From Desulfosporosinus acidiphilus SJ4 (GTDB lineage Bacteria; Bacillota; Desulfitobacteriia; Desulfitobacteriales; Desulfitobacteriaceae): DNA of 64,000 nt. This document shows positions 42,337-50,513 of this stretch, in pieces. Position 1 is the stretch's first letter; each line of letters starts with the position of its first letter. Both the position numbers and the translations under genes were made by a program. Under the pieces are notes generated by a model, which did no database searches, was not told where the DNA came from, and saw only the letters and a program-made list of their open reading frames with translations. The DNA lies in contig NC_018068.1 in assembly GCF_000255115.2 (NCBI RefSeq), forward strand, positions 1,769,977 through 1,833,976. The letters are read 5' to 3'.

Positions 42337-42918
42337 TTGGATAAGATCTCGTTAGATAAAGAAATAATCCTCAATGCAACAGAAGAAGTTATTCGCCGTT
42401 TCGGACCAGACAAAGCGAATATCACTGACGTAGCAAAGCTATTAAAGGTTAGCCATGCTGCCCTTTATAGATATTATAATGGAAAAACTGACCTTTGGAA
42501 CGCTGTTACAGATCGTTGGCTCACAAGTTTGCATGCTCCTTCAAATGATATTTTGAAAGAAGATAATCCTGCTGATATTAAACTTTTTCATTTACTCGAA
42601 GACTTTGCGGAAGCTAAACGCCGCAGTGCTATTAATGACCCGGAAATGTTTGCAAATTATATTAAACTAGCACACAGCTCAATGGAAGTAATTGAAAAAA
42701 GTATAGAAGAAGGTATTAATCGTATCAAGGAGATTATAGATCAAGGAATTTCGGAAGGTATCTTTTTTACGGAATCTCCTGATCAAGCGGCAAGATCCGT
42801 ATATCTTTCAACCGGTGTTTTTATCAACCCAAACTCATTTGAAGATCCGAATCGAAAACAGAACATAGAATCTGTTATAAATCTCCTGATAAGAGGACTT
42901 AAAAATCCTAATAACTGA
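42337..42918 (+). CDS. TetR-family transcriptional regulator
   Basis: The N-terminal helix-turn-helix is typical (ILNATEEVIRRFGPDKANIT, then VAKLLKVSHAALYRYYNGK), with a C-terminal ligand-binding part. TTG 42337 has the best ribosome site (AGAGGT, 7 bases upstream); ATG 42331 is too close to it. A TATAAT at 42314 and an inverted TGTCC-N8-GGACA at 42281 suggest an autoregulated promoter. It precedes the imported quinone oxidoreductase gene by 360 bp, and may control what formerly stood there. Confidence 0.88.
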   Translation: MDKISLDKEIILNATEEVIRRFGPDKANITDVAKLLKVSHAALYRYYNGKTDLWNAVTDRWLTSLHAPSNDILKEDNPADIKLFHLLEDFAEAKRRSAINDPEMFANYIKLAHSSMEVIEKSIEEGINRIKEIIDQGISEGIFFTESPDQAARSVYLSTGVFINPNSFEDPNRKQNIESVINLLIRGLKNPNN

Positions 42919-42966
42919 ATCAAGCAGGAGAGGGCGGCTGGGCTTCATCCTCTCGCAACACCTTGT

Positions 42967-43164
42967 TTATGAGATGGGACTGGGTTTTTCTCGAAGTTCG
43001 ATAAAGCTCCCAAAAAGATAAGATAAAATTTTTTCGCCCTTGGCTTTCCAAATAGGATTGTCGAGGGCGTTAGTTATTGGTATTTCAAGAATTTCACCAT
43101 ACTTTATAAAAACAGGGTCAAATTGAGAGCGGAAGCAATACTCTTTAATATATTTTGCGACGAG
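42967..43164 (-). pseudogene. Possible C-terminal relic of an unknown gene
   Basis: On the minus strand an open stretch of 66 codons reads VAKYIKEYCFRSQFDP, then ILEIPITNALDNPIWKAKGE and LFGSFIELREKPSPIS before a TAA. It has protein-like composition but no start codon, and a stop precedes it. It may be the tail of a lost gene; no family recognised. The rest of the 42919-43282 gap holds the AT-rich promoter region of the next gene. Confidence 0.35.
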
Positions 43165-43282
43165 TTACAAGTTAAACATGTCGTATTCTGTAGCGCGATA
43201 TGATATAATTAATTTCGTAGATTACAATATCGTAAGAATGTAATTTGTAACATTAATTTTAAAGTTTAAAGGAGGATTTATT

Positions 43283-44272
43283 ATGCGTATTTCTGTAACA
43301 GGAGCAACAGATTTGCACGAACCGAGCGTCGACACATCGGCGGCCACGAGCAGAGCGGTCTTGCTCGAGTCATTCGGCGGTCCTGAGGTCCTCAACGTCC
43401 GCGAAGTACCGGCTCCGCAGGCCGGCTCGGGGCAGATTCGCGTGCGCGTCACTGCGGCCGGACTGAACCCGATGGACTGGTTCATGACCTCCGACGCAGA
43501 CACCGCCACTCGTTTCGGCTTGAGCCTGCCGTCCGGGTTCGGAACCGATTATGCCGGGATTGTGGACCAGGTCGGTGACGGTGTGACCGAGTTCGCGGTT
43601 GGCGACCGAGTGTTCGGCGGCGCTCTCTCCCGCGCAGTAGCCGACTACGTAGTAGTAGATGTGGCTGTGACCATCGCGGCAGGCAGCGACGCGCACCACA
43701 CCCCCGACGGTGTCGACGACCGCACCGCCGCCACCCTTACTATCGCGGGCTGCACGGCCTCCGCCGCTCTCGCCGTGGTCAACCTCGGCCCAGACGACAC
43801 GGTGCTCATTGGCGGCGCGGGAGGCGGGGTCGGCGTGTTCACCGTCCAACTCGCTCGGCTCGCGGGCGCGCGAGTGATCGGAACGGGATCGGCGATCTCG
43901 GCCGATGCCCTGCGTGCCCTTGGAGCCGAGCCGGTCCCCTATGGCGAAGGCATGGTTGAACGGATCCGCGCCCTGGCTCCCGCCGGCGTCACTGCGGCGA
44001 TCGACCTGTACGGGACAGACACGATGCAGGCGGCACGAGAACTTGGCGTTCCCGACGAGCGCATCACCACCATCGCAGCACAGGTCGACGGGATCACGCC
44101 GGCAAACGGTGCTAACGCCGCCCCTGGAGCCATAGAAGAGATTGCTCGCCTGGTCGCAGCGGGCCGGCTCCGTGTGCCCATCGCAGCAAGTTTCCCGATG
44201 GAGCAGATCCGCGCGGCGGTCGAGCTTCAAGCCGGCCGGCACGTGCACGGCAAGATCGTCATCGACATCTAG
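43283..44272 (+). CDS. NADP-dependent quinone oxidoreductase/MDR dehydrogenase, GC-rich import
   Basis: A 329-aa medium-chain dehydrogenase/reductase without structural zinc Cys. It has a GroES-like part (RAVLLESFGGPEVLNVREVP; AAGLNPMDWFM; GFGTDYAGIVDQVGDGVTEF), nucleotide loop LIGGAGGGVGVFTVQLA and the ending GRHVHGKIVIDI. It would reduce quinones or enones with NADPH. From about base 43315 to 44345 the DNA is extremely GC-rich with G/C third positions, unlike every neighbour, as in actinobacteria. The first residues MRISVTGAT are low-GC and look like the start of a native SDR gene, so the reading frame is probably a chimera with a captured AAAGGAGG site. Confidence 0.88.
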   Translation: MRISVTGATDLHEPSVDTSAATSRAVLLESFGGPEVLNVREVPAPQAGSGQIRVRVTAAGLNPMDWFMTSDADTATRFGLSLPSGFGTDYAGIVDQVGDGVTEFAVGDRVFGGALSRAVADYVVVDVAVTIAAGSDAHHTPDGVDDRTAATLTIAGCTASAALAVVNLGPDDTVLIGGAGGGVGVFTVQLARLAGARVIGTGSAISADALRALGAEPVPYGEGMVERIRALAPAGVTAAIDLYGTDTMQAARELGVPDERITTIAAQVDGITPANGANAAPGAIEEIARLVAAGRLRVPIAASFPMEQIRAAVELQAGRHVHGKIVIDI

Positions 44273-44549
44273 GTGTTGTTCCACGACCTTGTCGTCGTTA
44301 GCTCGGATGGTCAGATCATCTGCCCGCGGCAGGCGAGGGTGCGTTTCGCTATTAAAGTGAGTTATGTATAGAAATTTTTAAGGGTGTTTAGTTTTTATCA
44401 ATTGAGTTAGAATGTTATTATACGAAAATGAATCAATTCAATAGTAATTGCTGCTTGATGGCGCAAATAATCAGATAGAAAAAGTTGACCTGCGGATCAT
44501 CAGCCGATACAGGGTGATATTAGTGTCTTTATTTAGGAGGACAGTTAGT

Positions 44550-45602
44550 TTGAGTGTAAACGAATGGCAGGATTGGAAAAGGAAGCTGCGGGAATGGGCT
44601 TTTGATTTAGGTTTCGCGGCTGTCGGATTTACCACTGCCGAACCGGTTGAGGGACTTGATAGTTTGTTGGAGGTTCGCCTTGATCAAGGTGTGTCCACGC
44701 CTTTTGAAAGCCGAGAAATCCGGGAGAGGGTTGATCCCAGGGTTGTTTGGCCGGACTGTCAGGGAGTCGTTGCTTTAGCTTATCCGCACCCTTCAACGGC
44801 TGTTCCGAATCAAGGGGAGGGCATCTTAGCTCGCTCGGCAATTGGTGAAGATTATCACCGTGTCATTCAGAAGAAATTGCACGAGTTGAGCGAGAGAATG
44901 ACCGGCAGCCATTGGCCGGGAGCTTTGCGGTGGCAGGTTGACACGGGGCCTTTGGTTGAGAGAGCATTTGCAGTACGAGCAGGTATTGGCTGGATTGGGC
45001 GAAACCAGCAGCTGATTATTCCCGGCTATGGTTCCTTTGCAGGGCTGGCGCTGTTATTGCTGGATCATGAGCTTCCCAGTGACGAGCTGGTTCAGAACCA
45101 TTGTGGTTCTTGTCGGAAATGTATAGAAGCTTGTCCTGCTCAAATTCTTGGTAAAGACATCTTCGCGGCTAAGAACTGTTATTCATATATTACGCAGAGT
45201 AAAGAAGTTCTCACCCCAGCAGAGAGGATCGGACTGGGAAACCGGATATTCGGTTGTGATACCTGCCAGGAAGTATGTCCTCACAATCAAAAAAGGGTTA
45301 GGGAAGAGCTGAGGGAATTATCGATACCCGGGAAGAAGCGGGGAGCGGATTTGCTGGGTATTTTGAACTTAACTAAGGGAGAGTTTCGGGAACGTTTTCT
45401 TCACACGGCAGCAGGATGGCGGGGGAAAGGAGTTCTGCAGCGGAATGCTTTTTTGGCCTTGCGCAATATGCAGGACCCGCGGCTCAACTCTTGGCTGGCC
45501 CAAAGGGAAAAATCACTGCCGCCGATATTAACTCCGTATCTGGAAGAAGCCGTGGGAGAACAAGAACATAAAGGGAGTGTAAAAGGGACGATTATAACCT
45601 AA
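44550..45602 (+). CDS. queG: Epoxyqueuosine reductase
   Basis: The 350-aa protein has a DUF1730-type N-terminal domain, VDTGPLVERAFAVRAGIGWI, and two 4Fe-4S motifs (CGSCRKCIEACPAQIL and CDTCQEVCPHN). These bind clusters that pass electrons to a cobalamin cofactor. It performs the last step of queuosine synthesis, turning epoxyqueuosine in tRNA to queuosine. TTG 44550 is favoured by AGGAGG nine bases upstream; a GTG at 44556 is close behind. The C-terminal HEAT-like part looks short. A strong hairpin overlaps its stop codon. Confidence 0.92.
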   Translation: MSVNEWQDWKRKLREWAFDLGFAAVGFTTAEPVEGLDSLLEVRLDQGVSTPFESREIRERVDPRVVWPDCQGVVALAYPHPSTAVPNQGEGILARSAIGEDYHRVIQKKLHELSERMTGSHWPGALRWQVDTGPLVERAFAVRAGIGWIGRNQQLIIPGYGSFAGLALLLLDHELPSDELVQNHCGSCRKCIEACPAQILGKDIFAAKNCYSYITQSKEVLTPAERIGLGNRIFGCDTCQEVCPHNQKRVREELRELSIPGKKRGADLLGILNLTKGEFRERFLHTAAGWRGKGVLQRNAFLALRNMQDPRLNSWLAQREKSLPPILTPYLEEAVGEQEHKGSVKGTIIT

Positions 45603-45634
45603 CTTAAAGGTCATAATCGTCCCTAATTTTTTTT
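45585..45634 (+). terminator. Terminator overlapping the end of queG
   Basis: GGGACGATTAT pairs with ATAATCGTCCC (45585-45595 and 45613-45623), with further ACCT/AGGT pairing in the loop and eight T just after. The left arm includes the last codons of queG. Confidence 0.9.
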
Positions 45635-45649
45635 CACGACGTTTAACAA

Positions 45650-45795
45650 GGTCTCCGTGCCGAACCTGGCCTGTATGCAGCAAATGCATAGAGTTGCCGG
45701 CCTTAACGAGATGATGGAATCACGCCTATCAAGTGAGGCATGCCTTTCGGGCTTGCCGGAAGCCCCTGCCTCTTAACGAAGTGTGGGTAGGGGAG
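45650..45795. ncRNA. Highly structured intergenic segment, unassigned
   Basis: TATGCA-GCAAA-TGCATA (45674-45690) and a nested hairpin GAGGCA/TGCCTC enclosing GGGCTT-GCCGG-AAGCCC (45735-45772) lie between queG and the convergent aminotransferase gene. TTAACGA occurs twice. There is no open frame. It resembles a folded RNA or a palindromic repeat; family and strand are unknown. Confidence 0.35.
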
Positions 45796-45803
45796 GTTCC
45801 ACC

Positions 45804-46967
45804 CTAAGATAATCTCTGCTTAACAAAACGAGCGATTCGTTCCAAGGCTTCTTCAAGCTGTTCAAGGGAATAGGCGTAGGAACAGCGGATAAACCCTTCG
45901 CCAGACGGACCGAAGGCGGTCCCGGGGACAACTGCGACCTTTTCCTCCTTTAAGAGTTCTTCAGCAAAGGTTTCGGAGGATAACTTCGTTCTTGATATAT
46001 CCGGGAATACGTAAAAGGCACCTAAGGGTTCGAAACACTCCAGTCCCATGGCTCGAAAACCATGGACCATAAGGCGGCGCCTGCGGTCATAAGCTGCTAC
46101 CATTTCGTCTTTTGCCTCGGAAGCGGAACGCAAGGCTTCAAGAGCGGCGACTTGACCGGTAATTGGGGCACAAAGCATGGTGTATTGATGGATTTTCGTC
46201 ATTCCGCTGATCAGGTCGGGGTGTCCGGCAACGTAACCGATTCGCCAGCCTGTCATGGCGTAAGATTTTGAGAAACCGCTGACGAAAAGAGTACGGTCAT
46301 GCATTCCGGGCAGACTGGCAAATGACGTATGAGTGCCTTCGTAGGTAAGATCGGAATAAATATCATCAGCCAGTACGAGCAGATCATGCTCTTTTACAAA
46401 TTCGGCAATGGGAAGAAGGTCTTCGTACTGCATAATAGCCCCGGTAGGATTATTGGGATAGGATAATACCAAGAGTTTTACTTCCGGCGAATAGGATTGC
46501 TCCAAATCCTTAACCCGCAGACGAAAGTTTTCCTCGGCGTGAGTTGGGACATAGCGCACACTGGCGCCGGCTAAGGTTGCGCAGGGGCCGTAAGATACAT
46601 AAGAAGGGTCGGGAACTAAGACAATATTTCCCGGTTCAAGGACAGCGCGCATAACTAAGTCTACTGCCTCACTGGCTCCCGTTGTAATCAGAATTTCCTT
46701 TAACGGGTCATAAGAAAGGCCCAAAGTTACGTTTAAATGGTGGGCGAGTTCTTCCCTCAGTTCAAAGAGTCCGGCGTTGCTGGTGTACATGGTCTGCCCC
46801 TGTTCAAGGGAGAAAATGCCGCTTTCACGCACAGTCCAAGGGGTAACAAAGTCAGGTTCGCCTACCCCCAGAGATATAACGTCCTTCATGGTTGCTACCA
46901 AATCGAAAAACTTGCGGATTCCTGAGGGCGGCAGATTTGCGACATGGCTGGCTAGGTATTGGTTCAT
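45804..46967 (-). CDS. Class I/II PLP-dependent aminotransferase
   Basis: The 387-aa protein has the fold type I motifs: ISLGVGEPDFVTPW, ITTGASEAVDLVMRAVL, SYPNNPTGAIM, the Asp/Tyr pair in LADDIYSDL, the PLP lysine in SGFSKSYAMTGWRIGY, and the carboxylate Arg in FIRCSYAYS. It is closest in style to PatA/aspartate-type aminotransferases; the amino donor is not readable. Its start overlaps the stop of the Lrp-type regulator gene by 4 bases, so both are translated together. Confidence 0.92.
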   Translation of the reverse strand: MNQYLASHVANLPPSGIRKFFDLVATMKDVISLGVGEPDFVTPWTVRESGIFSLEQGQTMYTSNAGLFELREELAHHLNVTLGLSYDPLKEILITTGASEAVDLVMRAVLEPGNIVLVPDPSYVSYGPCATLAGASVRYVPTHAEENFRLRVKDLEQSYSPEVKLLVLSYPNNPTGAIMQYEDLLPIAEFVKEHDLLVLADDIYSDLTYEGTHTSFASLPGMHDRTLFVSGFSKSYAMTGWRIGYVAGHPDLISGMTKIHQYTMLCAPITGQVAALEALRSASEAKDEMVAAYDRRRRLMVHGFRAMGLECFEPLGAFYVFPDISRTKLSSETFAEELLKEEKVAVVPGTAFGPSGEGFIRCSYAYSLEQLEEALERIARFVKQRLS

Positions 46968-47461
46968 GGCGAGATCACAAGACGTTGAAGCGTCTCTTCC
47001 TCACCTAAAAGTTCCACTCCGTCCTGCTTATAGCGGCGCAGTACGAAATGAGTAGCAGTACTCTGAATATGTTCGAGAGGCGCTAATTTTTCGGCCACAA
47101 AAAGAGCAACATCCTGCATGGTCTTGCCTTCGATGAGCAGAGCGAGGTCATATCCTCCGGACATAAGCATTAACGATTTGATTTCTGGGAACTTTTGCAG
47201 CCGTTTGGCGATTTTGTCAAAACCATAACCGCGCTGCGGCAGGACTTTAACTTCGATGAGAGCACGAACTTTTTCATCCCCGGTTCGTTCCCAATTTATA
47301 ATGGGCTGGTAGCCGGCAATGACTTTTTCTTTCTCCCAATCATTAATGCGCTGTTTGATGTATTCCGCTGACAAACCGGTTTGCAGGGAGAGTTCTTCCG
47401 GTCCTAAGCGGCAGTCTTCCGCAATAATTTTCAGCAATTTACGGTCTTCCGGCGTGAGCAT
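46964..47461 (-). CDS. Lrp/AsnC-family transcriptional regulator
   Basis: The 165-aa protein has an N-terminal winged helix (LLKIIAEDCRLGPEELSLQT; GLSAEYIKQRINDWEKE) and a C-terminal RAM/ligand-binding domain (ALIEVKVLPQRGYGFDKIAK; SGGYDLALLIEG). It is the first gene of a two-gene operon with the aminotransferase, an arrangement seen when an Lrp member senses an amino acid handled by that enzyme. A near-palindrome at 47546-47573 upstream is a candidate operator. Confidence 0.92.
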   Translation of the reverse strand: MLTPEDRKLLKIIAEDCRLGPEELSLQTGLSAEYIKQRINDWEKEKVIAGYQPIINWERTGDEKVRALIEVKVLPQRGYGFDKIAKRLQKFPEIKSLMLMSGGYDLALLIEGKTMQDVALFVAEKLAPLEHIQSTATHFVLRRYKQDGVELLGEEETLQRLVISP

Positions 47462-47545
47462 CCTGTTTCACCTCTTTAACATTCTTTCTAAGGGTATAAA
47501 CATAATCATAACTTAGAACAATGGGAATTACAAGAATGTTTTAAT

Positions 47546-47573
47546 AGAACAATGATAATTATAATGATGTTCT
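47546..47573. promoter_or_regulatory. Near-palindromic AT-rich site upstream of the Lrp gene
   Basis: AGAACA and TGTTCT frame an AT-rich, nearly symmetric centre of 16 bases. TAGAACAATG also occurs at 47514, giving two phased half-sites. It abuts the aconitase stop codon, so it is either an operator of the lrp gene or coincidence. Confidence 0.4.
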
Positions 47574-49521
47574 ATATAACAGTGGAATATTTGGCTTCGG
47601 AGTTTGCTGCCGCTTTTGTTGCGTTAAGCAGACCACCTGCTAAAAGAATATTTGCTTGTCGTTCTGAAAGATCGTGTTTAACCCAAATGGGGTTTGGGTC
47701 ATTATTCAGAGTGAGAGCAAAGGGTTCAGAGGAGCGGATAGCCTGATGAAGACCGGTAAAATTAAGAACTGTCTCAGGCTGCAGCCGGGCCAGATCTTCC
47801 TCATGGACAAACGTTAGGGGAAGGATGCCGAAATTGATTAAGTTAGCACGATGGATTCGAGCGAAACTTTGAGCCAAAACGACACGCAGACCTAAATACA
47901 TGGGAGCCAGGGCAGCGTGTTCACGACTTGAGCCTTGACCATAATTGTGTCCCGCCACGATGGCGCTTTGTTTAAAGGATTTTGCTCTGGCAGCAAACTG
48001 AGGATCAATTTTATGGAAGACGAATTCTGAAATGGCTGGGATGTTGGAACGGAGCGGGAGGATCTTTGAGCCTGCAGGCATAATGTCGTCCGTGGTAATA
48101 TTGTTTCCGAGTTTGAGAACAATCGGTAAGCTTAAGTTGTCTTCAAGCTTAGGAGCAAGGGGCAGGGGTTGAATATTGGGGCCGCGTTGAATGGGGGTTT
48201 CGGGGTCTCCCGGCGGTAGTATCATGCTGTCATCAATCCGGAATTCCCGGGGCATTTCAATGGCCGGCGGCAAGTCCAGTGTTCGCGGGTCTGTTAAAGA
48301 ACCTGTTAAGGCACAAGCTGCGGCGACTTCCGGACCTGCTAAAAAGACTGAGGCATCTTGGGTTCCGCTTCGTCCCATGAAATTCCGGTTGAAGGTGCGG
48401 ACAGAGACAGCTTTGGAAATTGGGGATTGACCCATTCCGATACAGGGTCCGCAAGTCGATTCTAGGAGACGAGCACCGCTGTCCAGTAGATCCGTAAGAG
48501 CTCCGTTGTCGGCAAGCATAGTTAAGACTTGGCGGGACCCCGGAGAAATGACCAGGCTTACTTTGGGATGCACGTGCTTCCCTTTAAGGATTTGACTTAC
48601 CCGCATTAAATCTTGATAAGAAGAGTTGGTACAACTCCCGATGGCTACCTGATCGACAGGCTTGCCGGCAATTTCACTGACAGGAACCACATTGTCAGGG
48701 CTGTGAGGTTGAGCAATCATCGGCACCAGGCGCGAAAGATCAATTTCCAGTGTTTCATCATAAGACGCGTCCTCATCTGCAGTGAGCGGGACCCAATCTT
48801 CTGCTCGTCCTTGTGCTTCCAAAAAGCGCAGGGTTTGTTCATCACTGGGGAAAATTGAAGAAGAAGCACCCAACTCAGCGCCCATATTGGTGATGGTTGC
48901 CCGCTCAGGAACCGTCAGAGTTTTAACTCCGGGTCCGGCATATTCAATGATCTTGCCCACGCCTCCTTTGACTGAGAGGCTGCGTAATACTTCTAAGATG
49001 ATGTCTTTCGCTGAAACCCAGTCGGACAGCTTTCCGGTCAGCCAGACGCACAGAACTTTGGGGTTGGGAAGATAGAAAGGTCCGCCTCCCATGGCAACAG
49101 CCACATCGAGGCCGCCGGCGCCGATGGCCAGCATTCCCATACCTCCGGCTGTCGGGGTATGACTGTCTGAACCGAGAAGAGTTTTGCCGGGCTTGGCAAA
49201 GCGTTCCAGATGTACTTGGTGGCAAATTCCGTTGCCTGGACGGGAAAAATAGGTTCCGAAACGCGCGGCGGCACTTTGGAGAAAGGCATGGTCATCTGCG
49301 TTTTCAAAGCCGGTTTGCAGCGTATTGTGATCTATATAGCTAACCGAGCATTCAGTTCGGACCCTCGCAAGATTCATGGCTTCGAATTGCAAGTAAGCCA
49401 TTGTGCCTGTGGCATCCTGGGTTAATGTCTGGTCAATCCGCAGAGCGATTTCATGACTTTCATTCAAGTCACCGGCTGCTAAATGGGATGCAATTATTTT
49501 TTGAGTTAAGTTCTGTCCCAT
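47572..49521 (-). CDS. Aconitate hydratase
   Basis: The 649-aa protein shows aconitase cluster cysteines (IGSCTNSSYQDL and STCGPCIGMG), LLGSDSHTPTAGGMGMLAIG, the swivel domain GHNYGQGSSREHAALAPMYL and RIHRANLINFGILPL. It interconverts citrate and isocitrate through a 4Fe-4S cluster. The compact length matches the clostridial/archaeal aconitase type; homoaconitase-like activity is a minor alternative. It follows an AGGAGGTATC site. It is the last gene on the minus strand, with no visible terminator before the Lrp gene. Confidence 0.93.
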   Translation of the reverse strand: MGQNLTQKIIASHLAAGDLNESHEIALRIDQTLTQDATGTMAYLQFEAMNLARVRTECSVSYIDHNTLQTGFENADDHAFLQSAAARFGTYFSRPGNGICHQVHLERFAKPGKTLLGSDSHTPTAGGMGMLAIGAGGLDVAVAMGGGPFYLPNPKVLCVWLTGKLSDWVSAKDIILEVLRSLSVKGGVGKIIEYAGPGVKTLTVPERATITNMGAELGASSSIFPSDEQTLRFLEAQGRAEDWVPLTADEDASYDETLEIDLSRLVPMIAQPHSPDNVVPVSEIAGKPVDQVAIGSCTNSSYQDLMRVSQILKGKHVHPKVSLVISPGSRQVLTMLADNGALTDLLDSGARLLESTCGPCIGMGQSPISKAVSVRTFNRNFMGRSGTQDASVFLAGPEVAAACALTGSLTDPRTLDLPPAIEMPREFRIDDSMILPPGDPETPIQRGPNIQPLPLAPKLEDNLSLPIVLKLGNNITTDDIMPAGSKILPLRSNIPAISEFVFHKIDPQFAARAKSFKQSAIVAGHNYGQGSSREHAALAPMYLGLRVVLAQSFARIHRANLINFGILPLTFVHEEDLARLQPETVLNFTGLHQAIRSSEPFALTLNNDPNPIWVKHDLSERQANILLAGGLLNATKAAANSEAKYSTVI

Positions 49522-49701
49522 GGTGATACCTCCTTTGACGTTGCTATTTACTTTATCAAAAACCGGAGGGAAGTTCTAGGGTTTCTCGAAAGGTATACAG
49601 AATATCTGAGCTGAGTCGGATATATTGACGATATATATAAGGAAAGTATAGTATGATTAATAGATAATTCCTTTTATATAGGGAAAAAAGTAGACAAAAG
49701 T

Positions 49702-49730
49702 TTGGGTTTGCAATAAATTAAGGTTATAAT
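49702..49730 (+). promoter_or_regulatory. SigmaA-type promoter before the FmdB-like gene
   Basis: TTGGGT, a 17-base spacer and a perfect TATAAT, about 70 bp ahead of the coding start. It likely drives the co-directional run that follows. Confidence 0.65.
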
Positions 49731-49798
49731 AGTAAATCATAAGCAAAACCCTTGATCTGAGCTTCAAAAGCTCTAAGAGGTTGGGAGGTAGCGTTGAA

Positions 49799-50011
49799 TT
49801 GCCTATGTATGAATTCAGGTGTCCAAGTTGTGGTTCACTGACCACAGAATTATGCAAGCTGGGTGAAAATGGAGAGTCCTTATCCTGTCCCGGATGCGGG
49901 CATAAAGGGCTTGCCAAAAAGATATCTAAGTTTTCAAGTCCCGGAGTAAAAGGAAGCAGCGGTGGGACTTGTTCTCCCGGGTGCCACGGCAACTGTTCCG
50001 GGTGTCATTGA
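49799..50011 (+). CDS. FmdB-family zinc-ribbon protein
   Basis: TTG 49799 gives MPMYEFRCPSCGSL, the usual FmdB start, behind GGGAGGT. Two Cys pairs (CPSC; CPGCGHKGL) form the zinc ribbon. The tail is Gly/Ser/Cys-rich (CSPGCHGNCSGCH), common in this family. These 60-75-aa proteins are thought to be regulatory, but their function is not settled. The next gene starts 15 bases on. Confidence 0.88.
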   Translation: MPMYEFRCPSCGSLTTELCKLGENGESLSCPGCGHKGLAKKISKFSSPGVKGSSGGTCSPGCHGNCSGCH

Positions 50012-50026
50012 AAGGGGATCCGAGTT

Positions 50027-50497
50027 TTGAACAATCGACTTAATATAGTGATGGTTGAGCCGGAAATCCCGCCTAATACGGGAAATGTGGCTCGGCTTTG
50101 TGCTGCAACGGGAGCTGCACTCCATTTAGTAAAACCCCTTGGTTTCAGTATTGATGATAAGCACTTAAAGCGTGCCGGTTTAGATTATTGGCATCTTCTG
50201 GATATTTATTATTATGAGAATTTTAACGAATTTGAAGAGAAGAATCCTCACGGACTTCGTTACTTAGCAACGACAAAAGGTGGCCGTTCCTACAGCGACA
50301 TAGTCTATGAACCGGGAGGATATTTAATTTTCGGCAAGGAAACGAAAGGACTTTCGCCCGAAATTTTGGCTCGTTATCCGGACAAGACCATCAGATTGCC
50401 CATGCGTGCTGAAGCGCGTTCCTTAAACTTGTCAAATTCAGTAGCTGTTGTTGTCTATGAAGTTTTGCGTCAATGGGGCTTCCCGAGTCTTGTTTAA
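50027..50497 (+). CDS. trmL: tRNA (cytidine/uridine-2'-O-)-methyltransferase TrmL
   Basis: The 156-aa SPOUT protein has VMVEPEIPPNTGNVARLCAA at the start, LHLVKPLGFSIDDKHLKRAG, FGKETKGLSPEIL and the knot motif RLPMRAEARSLNLSNSVAVV. It methylates the 2'-O of nucleotide 34 in tRNA-Leu isoacceptors. It uses a TTG start at 50027 after AAGGGGAT. A tRNA-Leu(CAA), a typical substrate, is encoded at 62493. Confidence 0.93.
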   Translation: MNNRLNIVMVEPEIPPNTGNVARLCAATGAALHLVKPLGFSIDDKHLKRAGLDYWHLLDIYYYENFNEFEEKNPHGLRYLATTKGGRSYSDIVYEPGGYLIFGKETKGLSPEILARYPDKTIRLPMRAEARSLNLSNSVAVVVYEVLRQWGFPSLV

Positions 50498-50513
50498 AAA
50501 AGGAGGAGAAACT

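Noticed and set aside
43370-44284. 304-codon open frame on the minus strand inside the oxidoreductase gene
   Set aside because: High GC content removes stop codons on the opposite strand. The product has no domain pattern, while the plus strand encodes a complete MDR enzyme.
47572-49521. Several 60-100-codon frames opposite or within the aconitase gene
   Set aside because: They are shadows of the aconitase frame, which carries all expected cluster and swivel-domain motifs.
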